Source: an uncultured Eggerthella sp.
Lineage (GTDB): Bacteria > Actinomycetota > Coriobacteriia > Coriobacteriales > Eggerthellaceae
DNA: 64,000 bases
NCBI GenBank assembly: GCA_905203045.1
Contig: CAJKUH010000009.1
Span: forward strand, 1-64,000
Reading direction: 5' to 3'
In this document: in pieces, positions 50,613 to 57,817 of the stretch
Layout of the letters: each line of letters starts with the position of its first letter
Numbering within the stretch: position 1 is the stretch's first letter
Program-made: the position numbers and the translations under genes
The notes under the pieces: model-generated
Database searches by the model: none
Seen by the model: the letters and a program-made list of their open reading frames with translations, nothing else
What the model was told of the DNA's origin: nothing

Positions 50613-51269
50613 ATGCGTTTGACAGAGGAGGTCCATCCCATCCCACTCGCCGGTGGCAATGCGTACCTGGTGTGCGGCAAAAGGAACACGCTTATCGACA
50701 CGGGGCTGCCTGCTCGGTGCGAGGGGCTCGAGGCGGCCGTGGGGAAAATCCTGGGTGACCAAGGGTGCCTCGATGCCATTCTCCTTACTCATCACGACGT
50801 GGACCACGTGGGAAACGTGAGAGCTATGCAGCTGATATACGGGTGCGAGGCATATGCGGACGCACGCGATCTTCCCTATGTGCGCGGCCAGAAGAGGCGC
50901 CCGGGGATCAAGCGTCTTATCGAGCGAGTGGCTGCGCCGGCCGCGCCCGTGAGCATAAGGCCACTTGACGAGTTCCACGACGAGGAATTCGCGGTCATCT
51001 CCACACCGGGCCACACACCGGGCCATGTGGTCTATCTCTACGGGGGCTGCCTTTTCACCGGCGACCTCTTCAAGGTTGAGGACGGCCGCCTTACGTGCAT
51101 GAAGAAGCGGATGAACGTGGACAATGCGGAGCTCGCGCGAAGCGCGAGGAAGCTGCTCGACCTTGAGGCGACATGGATTTACCCGGGTCACGGCGATTGC
51201 ATCGAGTTCACCGATGACGTGCGAGAAGAGCTGAGGAAGGTGGCCGAGCGCTATGAGCGAGAGGCGTAG
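50613..51269 (+). CDS. MBL-fold metallohydrolase in a TetR/MATE operon
   Basis: A 218-residue metallo-beta-lactamase-fold hydrolase. LLTHHDVDHVGN near residue 75 is the HxHxDH-like site (here HHDVDH), TPGHTPGHVVYL supplies a further histidine, and LFTGDLFKVED the bridging Asp. The end has WIYPGHGDCIEF. Such proteins hydrolyse thioesters, lactones or unknown substrates. Its ATG is 1 nt after the TetR stop, and its last 17 nt overlap the MATE gene, so all three are coupled. Codon use (GTC, CTC, GCG rich) differs from the trp or pur genes of the window. Confidence 0.88.
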   Translation: MRLTEEVHPIPLAGGNAYLVCGKRNTLIDTGLPARCEGLEAAVGKILGDQGCLDAILLTHHDVDHVGNVRAMQLIYGCEAYADARDLPYVRGQKRRPGIKRLIERVAAPAAPVSIRPLDEFHDEEFAVISTPGHTPGHVVYLYGGCLFTGDLFKVEDGRLTCMKKRMNVDNAELARSARKLLDLEATWIYPGHGDCIEFTDDVREELRKVAERYEREA

Positions 51270-52623
51270 CGACGACCAGACAAAGGCCGAGGGCAGGCGC
51301 CACGACCTGCTCACACAACCCGTCGAGAGGCTCGTGTGCAAGATGGCCGTCCCCACGGTGATCAGCATGCTCGTGACCTCGGTGTACAACTTAGCGGATA
51401 CGTTTTTCGTCGGGCAGATCGGGAGCAACACCGCCATCGGTGCTGTTGGGCTGTCCCTGTCGTACATGTCGGCCATGCAGGCGTTCGGCTGTTTCTATGG
51501 ACACGGCTCGGGCAACTACATTTCGAGGGAGATCGGGGGAGGAAGGTACGAGAAGGCCGCGAGCATGGCGGCGACGGGCTTCTTCCTCTCCGTCATCACG
51601 GGCTGCGTCTTTGGGGCCGTCGGTCTGCTTGCACGTCGCGATCTTTGTCTCCTGCTGGGTTCGACGCCCACCATGCTTGCAGACACGATGTCCTACATGA
51701 CGTTCATCCTGATGGCGTCGCCGTTTCTCATGGGGTCTTACACGCTCAACAACCAGTTGAGGCTTCAGGGCAACTCCCTCTTCTCGATGATCGGACTCGC
51801 GAGCGGCGCCGTGATGAACATGGTGCTCGATCCCGTGTTCATCTTCGTGCTCGGTATGGGGGTCTCGGGTGCGGCGCTGTCCACCTGCGTGAGCGAGATC
51901 ACGAGCTTCACGATCCTGCTGATCGGGTGCAAGAAATCGAGCAACGTGGACATCCGCTGGAAGAACTTCTCGGTCTCGGGCAAGCTGGTGCGCGAGATAT
52001 GCGCGGGAGGGCTGCCGTCGCTCGGCCGGCAGGGGCTCGCCAGCGTGTCGGTCCTGGTGCTGAACCGTCTGGCGGGCGGATTTGGCGACGCAGCCATCGC
52101 GTCGTTCTCCGTCGTCACGAAGATCGTGAACATCTCGAGCGCCGCCGTACTGGGCTTTGGTCAGGGGTTCCAACCTGTCTGCGGTTTCAACTACGGTGCC
52201 GGCAACATCGACCGGGTGAGGAAGGCGTTCTGGTTCAGCGTGCGCCTCTCGACCGCATTGCTCATCCTCATCGCCGTCTGTCTGTGGTTCCTGTCGCCGA
52301 GCCTGGTCTCGATATTCAGCGCCGACCCGGAGGTCATTTCGCTCGGGTCGCGGATCCTGCGTTGCCAGATCCTCTCTATGCCGATACTCGGCTGGATCAT
52401 CGTGTCGAACATGTTCCTGCAGAACATCCGCATGGTGGTCCCGGCCTGTATCGTCGCCATGTCGCGCCAGGGCATCGCGTTCCTGCCGCTCGTGCTCGCG
52501 CTTCCAGCCCTATGGGGGCTCTCCGGCCTTGCGCTCGCGCAGCCGCTTGCCGACTTCGTTACGTTTGCCATAAGCGTTCCCTTCACGCGGAAGGCGCTCG
52601 TGGGGCTCGGGGCGAAACGCTGA
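51253..52623 (+). CDS. MATE-family multidrug efflux transporter
   Basis: A 456-residue, 12-helix transporter that exports drugs using a Na+ or H+ gradient. Both MATE halves are visible: PTVISMLVTSVYNLADTFFVGQIG at the start, NQLRLQGNSLFSM, and later FGQGFQPVCGFNYGAGNIDRVRKAF, followed by the second bundle. It overlaps the preceding hydrolase gene by 17 nt. The start MSERR is supported by GAG-rich sequence in the upstream gene. Third gene of the TetR-controlled operon; the terminator follows at 52669. Confidence 0.9.
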   Translation: MSERRSDDQTKAEGRRHDLLTQPVERLVCKMAVPTVISMLVTSVYNLADTFFVGQIGSNTAIGAVGLSLSYMSAMQAFGCFYGHGSGNYISREIGGGRYEKAASMAATGFFLSVITGCVFGAVGLLARRDLCLLLGSTPTMLADTMSYMTFILMASPFLMGSYTLNNQLRLQGNSLFSMIGLASGAVMNMVLDPVFIFVLGMGVSGAALSTCVSEITSFTILLIGCKKSSNVDIRWKNFSVSGKLVREICAGGLPSLGRQGLASVSVLVLNRLAGGFGDAAIASFSVVTKIVNISSAAVLGFGQGFQPVCGFNYGAGNIDRVRKAFWFSVRLSTALLILIAVCLWFLSPSLVSIFSADPEVISLGSRILRCQILSMPILGWIIVSNMFLQNIRMVVPACIVAMSRQGIAFLPLVLALPALWGLSGLALAQPLADFVTFAISVPFTRKALVGLGAKR

Positions 52624-52668
52624 GCGTCGACAGGCGAGGCGGGGCGGCGGCCAGTAGCGGCTCTCTTT

Positions 52669-52734
52669 AAGCTCTTGATCTGCGCAGGCAGGTCGAGAGC
52701 TTTCTTTTGCCGCGCCGCGGGCAACCCATCCGTA
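52669..52734 (+). repeat. Right copy of the diverged direct repeat, with terminator of the MATE operon
   Basis: AAGCTCTTGATCTGC (52669-52683) pairs with GCAGGTCGAGAGCTT (52688-52702) through several G-U pairs and is followed by TCTTTTGC, a plus-strand terminator. After a spacer comes GGGCAACCCATCCGTA (52719-52734). It matches the unit at 48299-48375 in order and largely in sequence. Just beyond, TGTCTC (52735-52740) and GAGACA (52760-52765) form a small inverted repeat around a TAAAAT box that may serve the dha genes. Confidence 0.55.
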
Positions 52735-52814
52735 TGTCTCGCATGCTGATGGATAAAATGAGACAAAACCGCACAGATTCTGTTTTCGGGCGGATGCGGA
52801 AGGAAATGATCGGC

Positions 52815-54548
52815 ATGAAGAAGTTCATCAACGCTCCCGAGGACGTGGAGCGCCAGGTCGTCGACGGCTACGTCAAGGCGTATCCCGGCAAGATCGCTAA
52901 GGCGGCGGACGATATCGTCGTGCGCGCGCATGCCAAGCGCGGCAAGGTCGCGCTCGTCTCCGGCGGCGGCATGGGCCATGAGCCCGCGCATCTGGGCTTT
53001 GTGGGCACGGGCATGCTCGATGCCGCCGTGGGCGGGGCGGTCTTCACCTCGCCGGCCGTCGACCGCGTGGACGAGGGCGTCTGTAAGGTCGCCGCGGGCA
53101 ACACGGGCGTGCTGCTGGTGATTAAGAACTACACCGGCGACGTCGTGAATTTCAAGATGGCCGAGCAGAACGCGCGCGAGGACGGCATCGACGTGGACCA
53201 CGTGATCGTGGACGATGACGTCGCCGTGAAGGACTCGCTCTACACGGTGGGCCGCCGTGGCGTGGCCGGTACCGTGCTCGTCCATAAGTGCGCCGGTGCC
53301 ATGGCCGAGACGGGTGCGCCGCTCGCCGAGGTCAAGCGCGTGGCGCAGAAGGTGATCGACAACGTGCGCACCATGGGCGTCGCCATCGAGCCCTGCACGG
53401 TGCCCGCCGCCGGCAAGCCCGGTTTTACGCTCGCGGATGACGAGATGGAGATGGGTGTGGGCATCCACGGCGAGCCGGGCGTGCGCCGCGCGAAGATGGA
53501 GCCGGTCGACGCCATGGTCGACGAGATGCTCGACACGATCCTCTCCGATCTGGACTATGCCGGCCGCGACGTGGCCGTGCTGGTCAACGGCTCAGGCGCG
53601 ACGCCGCCCTACGAGCTCGCCATCATCAACAACCGCGTGCACGATGTGCTCGCCGAGCGCGGCGTCCATGTGTGGCGCACGTTCATGGGCCCGTATATGA
53701 CGTCACTCGAGATGCGCGGATTCTCGCTCACGCTGCTGCGCCTCGATGATGAGCTCAAGGGCCTGCTCGACGCTCCCGCCGATGCGCCCGCCTGGACGCA
53801 GGGCACGGTGGCGGAGAACGCCGATGAGGGTGTTGCCGCAGAGCCGGTCGTGACCGACGAGCAGGGCACCACGCCGGCGGGGAAGCCGGAGGCGGACGTC
53901 GCCGCGCCGGCCGACCCGGAAACCCGGCTCGTGAGCCGCGTGCTCGCCAGCGTCGCCGACACGCTCGATGCGCACAAGGACGAGCTCACCCAGCTCGACA
54001 TGCCGATCGGCGACTCCGACCACGGCATCAACATGGCACGCGGCTTCGATGCCGTGCGCGACCTGCTCCCCGAGCTCGCGGGCAAGGACGCCCCAGCCGT
54101 GCTCAAAAAGGCCGGCATGACGGTGATCTCCAAGGTCGGCGGCTCGTCGGGCCCGCTCTACGGCACGATCCTCCGCAAGCTCGGCGTGGCGGTCAAGCGC
54201 GCGAAGGGGCTCACGCTCGCATCGTTCGCCGACGGTCTCGAGGCCGGGTTCGCCGGTATCCAGGACCTCGCCGGCGCCCAGCTCGGCGACAAGACGATGC
54301 TCGACGCCATGCGTCCCGCCATCGATGCCGTGAAGGCCGGCGCCGAGGCAGGGGAGGGTGCTGCCACGGTGCTCGACCGCGCTGCCCAAGCGGCCGCGGA
54401 CGGTGCCGAGGCGACGGTCCCGCTCATCGCCAAGAAGGGGCGCGCGAGCTATCTGGGCGAGCGCTCCGTCGGTCACAAGGACCCGGGTGCGGCATCGTTC
54501 GCCTATTGCATGGCGGCTGTCGCGGAAGCGGTCAAGCAGGCTGAATAA
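52815..54548 (+). CDS. dhaK: Fused dihydroxyacetone kinase DhaK-DhaL
   Basis: A 577-residue protein that phosphorylates dihydroxyacetone. Residues 1-330 are DhaK: GGGMGHEPAHLGFVG and the substrate-binding histidine in MGVGIHGEPGV. An Ala/Pro/Asp-rich linker covers about 335-375. Residues about 380-577 are DhaL with the nucleotide-binding DMPIGDSDHGINM and VGGSSGPLYGT. DhaK and DhaL are usually separate when DhaM is present and fused in ATP-dependent kinases, so the combination with the dhaM gene 55 nt downstream is unusual. The ATG at 52815 has GGAAGGAA upstream; an ATG at 52806 is too close to it. GC-rich third positions differ from most of the window. Confidence 0.92.
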   Translation: MKKFINAPEDVERQVVDGYVKAYPGKIAKAADDIVVRAHAKRGKVALVSGGGMGHEPAHLGFVGTGMLDAAVGGAVFTSPAVDRVDEGVCKVAAGNTGVLLVIKNYTGDVVNFKMAEQNAREDGIDVDHVIVDDDVAVKDSLYTVGRRGVAGTVLVHKCAGAMAETGAPLAEVKRVAQKVIDNVRTMGVAIEPCTVPAAGKPGFTLADDEMEMGVGIHGEPGVRRAKMEPVDAMVDEMLDTILSDLDYAGRDVAVLVNGSGATPPYELAIINNRVHDVLAERGVHVWRTFMGPYMTSLEMRGFSLTLLRLDDELKGLLDAPADAPAWTQGTVAENADEGVAAEPVVTDEQGTTPAGKPEADVAAPADPETRLVSRVLASVADTLDAHKDELTQLDMPIGDSDHGINMARGFDAVRDLLPELAGKDAPAVLKKAGMTVISKVGGSSGPLYGTILRKLGVAVKRAKGLTLASFADGLEAGFAGIQDLAGAQLGDKTMLDAMRPAIDAVKAGAEAGEGAATVLDRAAQAAADGAEATVPLIAKKGRASYLGERSVGHKDPGAASFAYCMAAVAEAVKQAE

Positions 54549-54559
54549 CGATATGGACC

Positions 54560-54588
54560 GGCCCGTCTTTTGCGAGGCGGGCCTTTTT
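54560..54588 (+). terminator. Terminator-like hairpin between dhaKL and dhaM
   Basis: GGCCCG at 54560-54565 pairs with CGGGCC at 54578-54583, followed by TTTTTG. It lies inside the operon 16 nt before dhaM, so it may lower dhaM expression relative to dhaKL. Confidence 0.65.
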
Positions 54589-54603
54589 GAGGAGGAATGA
54601 ACC

Positions 54604-54984
54604 ATGGTTGGAGTCGTGCTGGTATCCCATTCGAAGGCGCTTGCCGAGGCGATGGTCGATTACGCGCACATGATGGCGCCCGACGCGAAGGTGGTTGCCG
54701 CGGGTGGGCTGGAAGACGGCTCGTTCGGTACGAGTTACGAGAAGATCGACGATGCCATCGACGAGGCGAACGACGGCGACGGCGTGCTGGTGATCATGGA
54801 CATGGGGTCGGCCGTCATGACCGTCAAGATGGTCTTGGAGGATTTGGACGCCGACGACGTCGTTATGGTCGACTGCCCCTTTGTCGAGGGCACCGTCGAG
54901 GCCACGGTCCTGGCGCAGTCGGGATCGTCGGTCAAGGAGATTCTCGGTGCGCTTGCGAAGGACGCGGGCACGCATAAGTTCTAG
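54604..54984 (+). CDS. dhaM: PTS-type phosphotransferase subunit DhaM
   Basis: A 126-residue EIIA-mannose-like domain. The phosphorylated histidine is in LVSHSKALAEAM (residue 9). GGLEDGSFGTSYEKI and VLVIMDMGSAVMTVKM are typical of DhaM. It should accept a phosphoryl group from HPr and pass it to the nucleotide on DhaL, so ADP acts as a cofactor. It contains only the EIIA domain, without the HPr- and EI-like parts found in longer DhaM. EI and HPr are not in the window. GAGGAGG is upstream of the ATG. Confidence 0.9.
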   Translation: MVGVVLVSHSKALAEAMVDYAHMMAPDAKVVAAGGLEDGSFGTSYEKIDDAIDEANDGDGVLVIMDMGSAVMTVKMVLEDLDADDVVMVDCPFVEGTVEATVLAQSGSSVKEILGALAKDAGTHKF

Positions 54985-55095
54985 TCAAAGCGCTTAAACC
55001 TTTGGAAGATATATCAAGGCACCTGCTATGTGATTGCATTCGTAAAGCAAATTGAGTGGGTACTGTAGTGGACAGTTGTAAAGTTCTTTATATAA

Positions 55096-55121
55096 AAAGG
55101 TTCGCCAAAACGACGAACCTC
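55096..55121 (-). terminator. Terminator of tcdA
   Basis: AGGTTCG and CGAACCT pair around 55099-55121; on the minus strand the stem is followed by TTTTTATATAAAG. Confidence 0.8.
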
Positions 55122-55182
55122 CTAGTATGCGGTTTGCTTATTTTGTGAGCCGAATGGCAAGATGGTGCCTTTCGGGAGGGAG

Positions 55183-55938
55183 CTATCTCCCCATCAAATC
55201 CTTTGCGACTTCGGCGCCGATGGCCAAGCCCATGGCAGCGGGGACGAAGGCGTTGCTGCCTGGTACGCTGCGGCGCTGCAGACAGATGCGCTCGCTGCCC
55301 GGCGGACATACGCAACCTGCGGCGCAGCCCGCTTTGCCGTCTTCTTCGAGCTTCACCGTAGGCTCGGGAGAATAGGCAACCTTCAGGCCCTTGATGCCGC
55401 GTTTGCGCAGCTCTTTGCGGATGATGCGCGCCAGGCGGCAGATGGAAGTCTCGGAGATGTCAGCGATGCGGATGGCGGTGGGGTCAAGCTTGTTGCCGGC
55501 TCCCATGGCGCTGATGATGGGCGTGCCTGCCGCTTTTGCCTGCGTAACCAGATTCAGCTTTGCCGTTACCGTGTCAACGCAGTCAACGATGTAGTCGTAC
55601 TGACTGAAATCGAATTCGTTTGCGGTATCGGGCAGGTAGAAGCACTTGTGTTTGGTGATTTTGCAATCGGGGTTGATGTCCAGCAGGCGCTCTTCCATGA
55701 CATCGACCTTGTCTTGCCCGATGGTTTTCCAGGTAGCGATAACCTGGCGGTTGATGTTGGTGAGGCATACCTTATCGTCGTCGACGATGTCGATAGCGCC
55801 CAGTCCGCTGCGAACCAGCGATTCGCATACGAAGCCGCCGACGCCGCCGCAGCCGAATACGATAACGCGCGCGTTCTGCAGCGCTTCCACGCCTTCATTG
55901 CCGAATACCAAGCGGGTACGGGAAAACTGATCGAGCAC
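55183..55938 (-). CDS. tcdA: tRNA threonylcarbamoyladenosine dehydratase
   Basis: A 251-residue ThiF/E1-like enzyme that cyclises t6A37 of tRNA using ATP. The nucleotide fold VIVFGCGGVGGFVCESLVRSGLG, DDDKVCLTNINRQ (ATP site) and DCVDTVTAKL are typical. The central insert before the C-terminal GCAAGCVCPPGSERI carries cysteines that may bind zinc; this is richer in Cys than the E. coli protein. The start is GTG at 55938. It is followed by a terminator at 55096 and lies between the dha and hydrogenase clusters. Confidence 0.9.
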   Translation of the reverse strand: MLDQFSRTRLVFGNEGVEALQNARVIVFGCGGVGGFVCESLVRSGLGAIDIVDDDKVCLTNINRQVIATWKTIGQDKVDVMEERLLDINPDCKITKHKCFYLPDTANEFDFSQYDYIVDCVDTVTAKLNLVTQAKAAGTPIISAMGAGNKLDPTAIRIADISETSICRLARIIRKELRKRGIKGLKVAYSPEPTVKLEEDGKAGCAAGCVCPPGSERICLQRRSVPGSNAFVPAAMGLAIGAEVAKDLMGR

Positions 55939-56033
55939 CAGGCACCTTTCTTCCTGCCTATAGAAACGTTGCCATTGTACGGCAAATGCGTTCTACAATG
56001 ATTGATTTTCGGGGTCGTTAAAACAGTAGCGAA

Positions 56034-56065
56034 TAAAAAGGGCCCGTTCGTGTGAACGGGCCCTT
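56034..56065 (-). terminator. Terminator of the hydrogenase operon
   Basis: AAGGGCCCGTTC at 56038-56049 pairs perfectly with GAACGGGCCCTT at 56054-56065, and the minus-strand product is followed by TTTTTATT. It is 24 nt after the hydA stop codon. Confidence 0.92.
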
Positions 56066-56089
56066 GCTGCTGGTTTGCGTGAATCGGTG

Positions 56090-57817
56090 TTAGCGTGCTT
56101 TCGGCATTCCCCAGGCAAAGTGATCGGAATGCAGCAGTTGCTCGGCCTTTTCGGAGTTCGGCTCGCCGAAGTACTTTTCGTAGCACTCGACAACCGAAGG
56201 GTTCTCGTGGCTGAAGCGCAGCTTCGAATTCGTGTCGATGTCGCGCAGGATAAGCTCGCGGTCGTGTGCGCACTCGCGGCCTTCATGGATGGGCTGTCCG
56301 CCGCCGCCCACGCAGCCGCCTGGGCAGGCCATAACCTCTACGAAGTCGTAGTCCACCTCGCCGTTTTCAATGGCGTTGCACAAGTTGTCGGCATTCTGCA
56401 GGCCGCTTGCGATGGCAACGGTAAGCTCTTTGCCGGCCAGATCGTAGGTAACCTCGCGCCAACCTTCGCGGCCGCGTACGGCGCTGAAAGCGTCGGGGTC
56501 GGGGTTCTTGCCGGTAACCAGGAAGTACGCGCTGCGCAGTGCGGCTTCCATAACGCCGCCGGTGGCGCCGAAGATGTGACCTGCGCCCGTGGCTTCGCCC
56601 AAAGGCATGTCGAACTCTTCTTCGGGTAAACCCTTAACGTTTACGAACTGGGCCTTCAGCATGCGGGCAAGCTCGCGCGTGGTAAGCACCACATCGACAT
56701 CGGGGCCAGTGCCGGTGGTATCCATATCCTCGTACGCGCATTCGGCCTTCTTCGCCACGCAGGGCATGATGGAAACCACGGCGATCTTCGCCGGGTCTAC
56801 GCCCAAGATCTCGGCATAGTAGTTCTTGGCGATGGCGCCGAAAATCTGCTGAGGCGATTTGGTGGTGGAAAGGTGCTTCACCAAGCCAGGGTGCTTTGCC
56901 TTCAGGAAGCGCACCCAGCCAGGGCAGCATGAGGTGAACATGGGCTCACCGGGGTTTTCCTTCAGGTGGTGCAGAAGCTCGGTGCCTTCTTCCATGATGG
57001 TCATGTCGGCTGCGAAATCCGTGTCGAATACGTAGTCGAAGCCCAGCTTGCGCACGGCGGCAACCATACGGCCCACCGTTGCCTGCTCGGTGGAAAGACC
57101 CAGAGGCTCGCCCCAGGCGGTGCGGATGGAAGGCGCAATCTGCACAATGGCAATGCGCTCGGGATCGGCGATGATGTCGAACACCTTCTGCGCGTCATCG
57201 CGCTCGGAAAGCGCGCCGCAGGGGCAGTGCGTGATGCACTGACCGCACAAAGAGCATGCCGCCTCGGAAATATCCTTGCAGCCGGCAGCGCCAACGTGGG
57301 CGTTCGACCCGGTGCGCGTCAAATCCCATACGTTGAGGTTCTGAACCTTGCTGCACTCGCTTACGCAGCGCATGCAGCTGATGCACTTGGAGGCATCGCG
57401 TACCAGCGGGAAGTCGGTGGGGTTCTTCTGCTGGTCGTAGTGCACAGGGTAGGGGATGTTGGTGATGTTCAGCGCTGCAGCGTTGCTCTGAACCAGGCAG
57501 TTGCCGTTGCGGGTGCAGGTGGTGCACTCGCTTTTATGGCGCGAAAGGATAAGCGCCATGGTCTCACGGCGCGAGGCGATGACGCGCGGGCTCATGGTGT
57601 TTACGACCATGCCCTCGGCGACTTCGTTGTTGCACGAGGAAACCAGCTTGTCGATGCCTTCGACCTCTACCACGCAAATGCGGCAAGCGCCGATTTCGTT
57701 GATGTCTTTCAGGTAGCACAGCGTCGGCACCTTCGAACCTGCCATGTAAGCAGCGTTGAGGATGGAAGTGTGCTCGGGAACCGTTATCTCGTTCCCATCG
57801 ATGGTCAGCGTTACCAT
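56090..57817 (-). CDS. hydA: [FeFe] hydrogenase large subunit, M3 type
   Basis: A 575-residue hydrogenase. N-terminal 2Fe-2S ferredoxin domain (cysteines 34, 45, 48, 62), a His-Cys3 [4Fe-4S] site (H94, C98, C101, C107), two [4Fe-4S] clusters (C145-C155 and C188-C198), then the H-cluster domain: TSCCPGW (295-301), MPCVAKKAE (351-359) and EVMACPGGCVGGGGQP (494-509). All H-cluster cysteines are present. The ATG at 57817 has AAGGAG 8 nt upstream. Its start overlaps the end of the upstream flavoprotein gene by 7 nt, so the two are coupled. It likely evolves or uptakes H2 with NAD(P)H. Confidence 0.96.
   Translation of the reverse strand: MVTLTIDGNEITVPEHTSILNAAYMAGSKVPTLCYLKDINEIGACRICVVEVEGIDKLVSSCNNEVAEGMVVNTMSPRVIASRRETMALILSRHKSECTTCTRNGNCLVQSNAAALNITNIPYPVHYDQQKNPTDFPLVRDASKCISCMRCVSECSKVQNLNVWDLTRTGSNAHVGAAGCKDISEAACSLCGQCITHCPCGALSERDDAQKVFDIIADPERIAIVQIAPSIRTAWGEPLGLSTEQATVGRMVAAVRKLGFDYVFDTDFAADMTIMEEGTELLHHLKENPGEPMFTSCCPGWVRFLKAKHPGLVKHLSTTKSPQQIFGAIAKNYYAEILGVDPAKIAVVSIMPCVAKKAECAYEDMDTTGTGPDVDVVLTTRELARMLKAQFVNVKGLPEEEFDMPLGEATGAGHIFGATGGVMEAALRSAYFLVTGKNPDPDAFSAVRGREGWREVTYDLAGKELTVAIASGLQNADNLCNAIENGEVDYDFVEVMACPGGCVGGGGQPIHEGRECAHDRELILRDIDTNSKLRFSHENPSVVECYEKYFGEPNSEKAEQLLHSDHFAWGMPKAR

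Noticed and set aside
55040..55082. Insertion-sequence end near TGTAGTGGACAGTT
   Set aside because: No matching second end, target duplication or transposase fragment is visible nearby.
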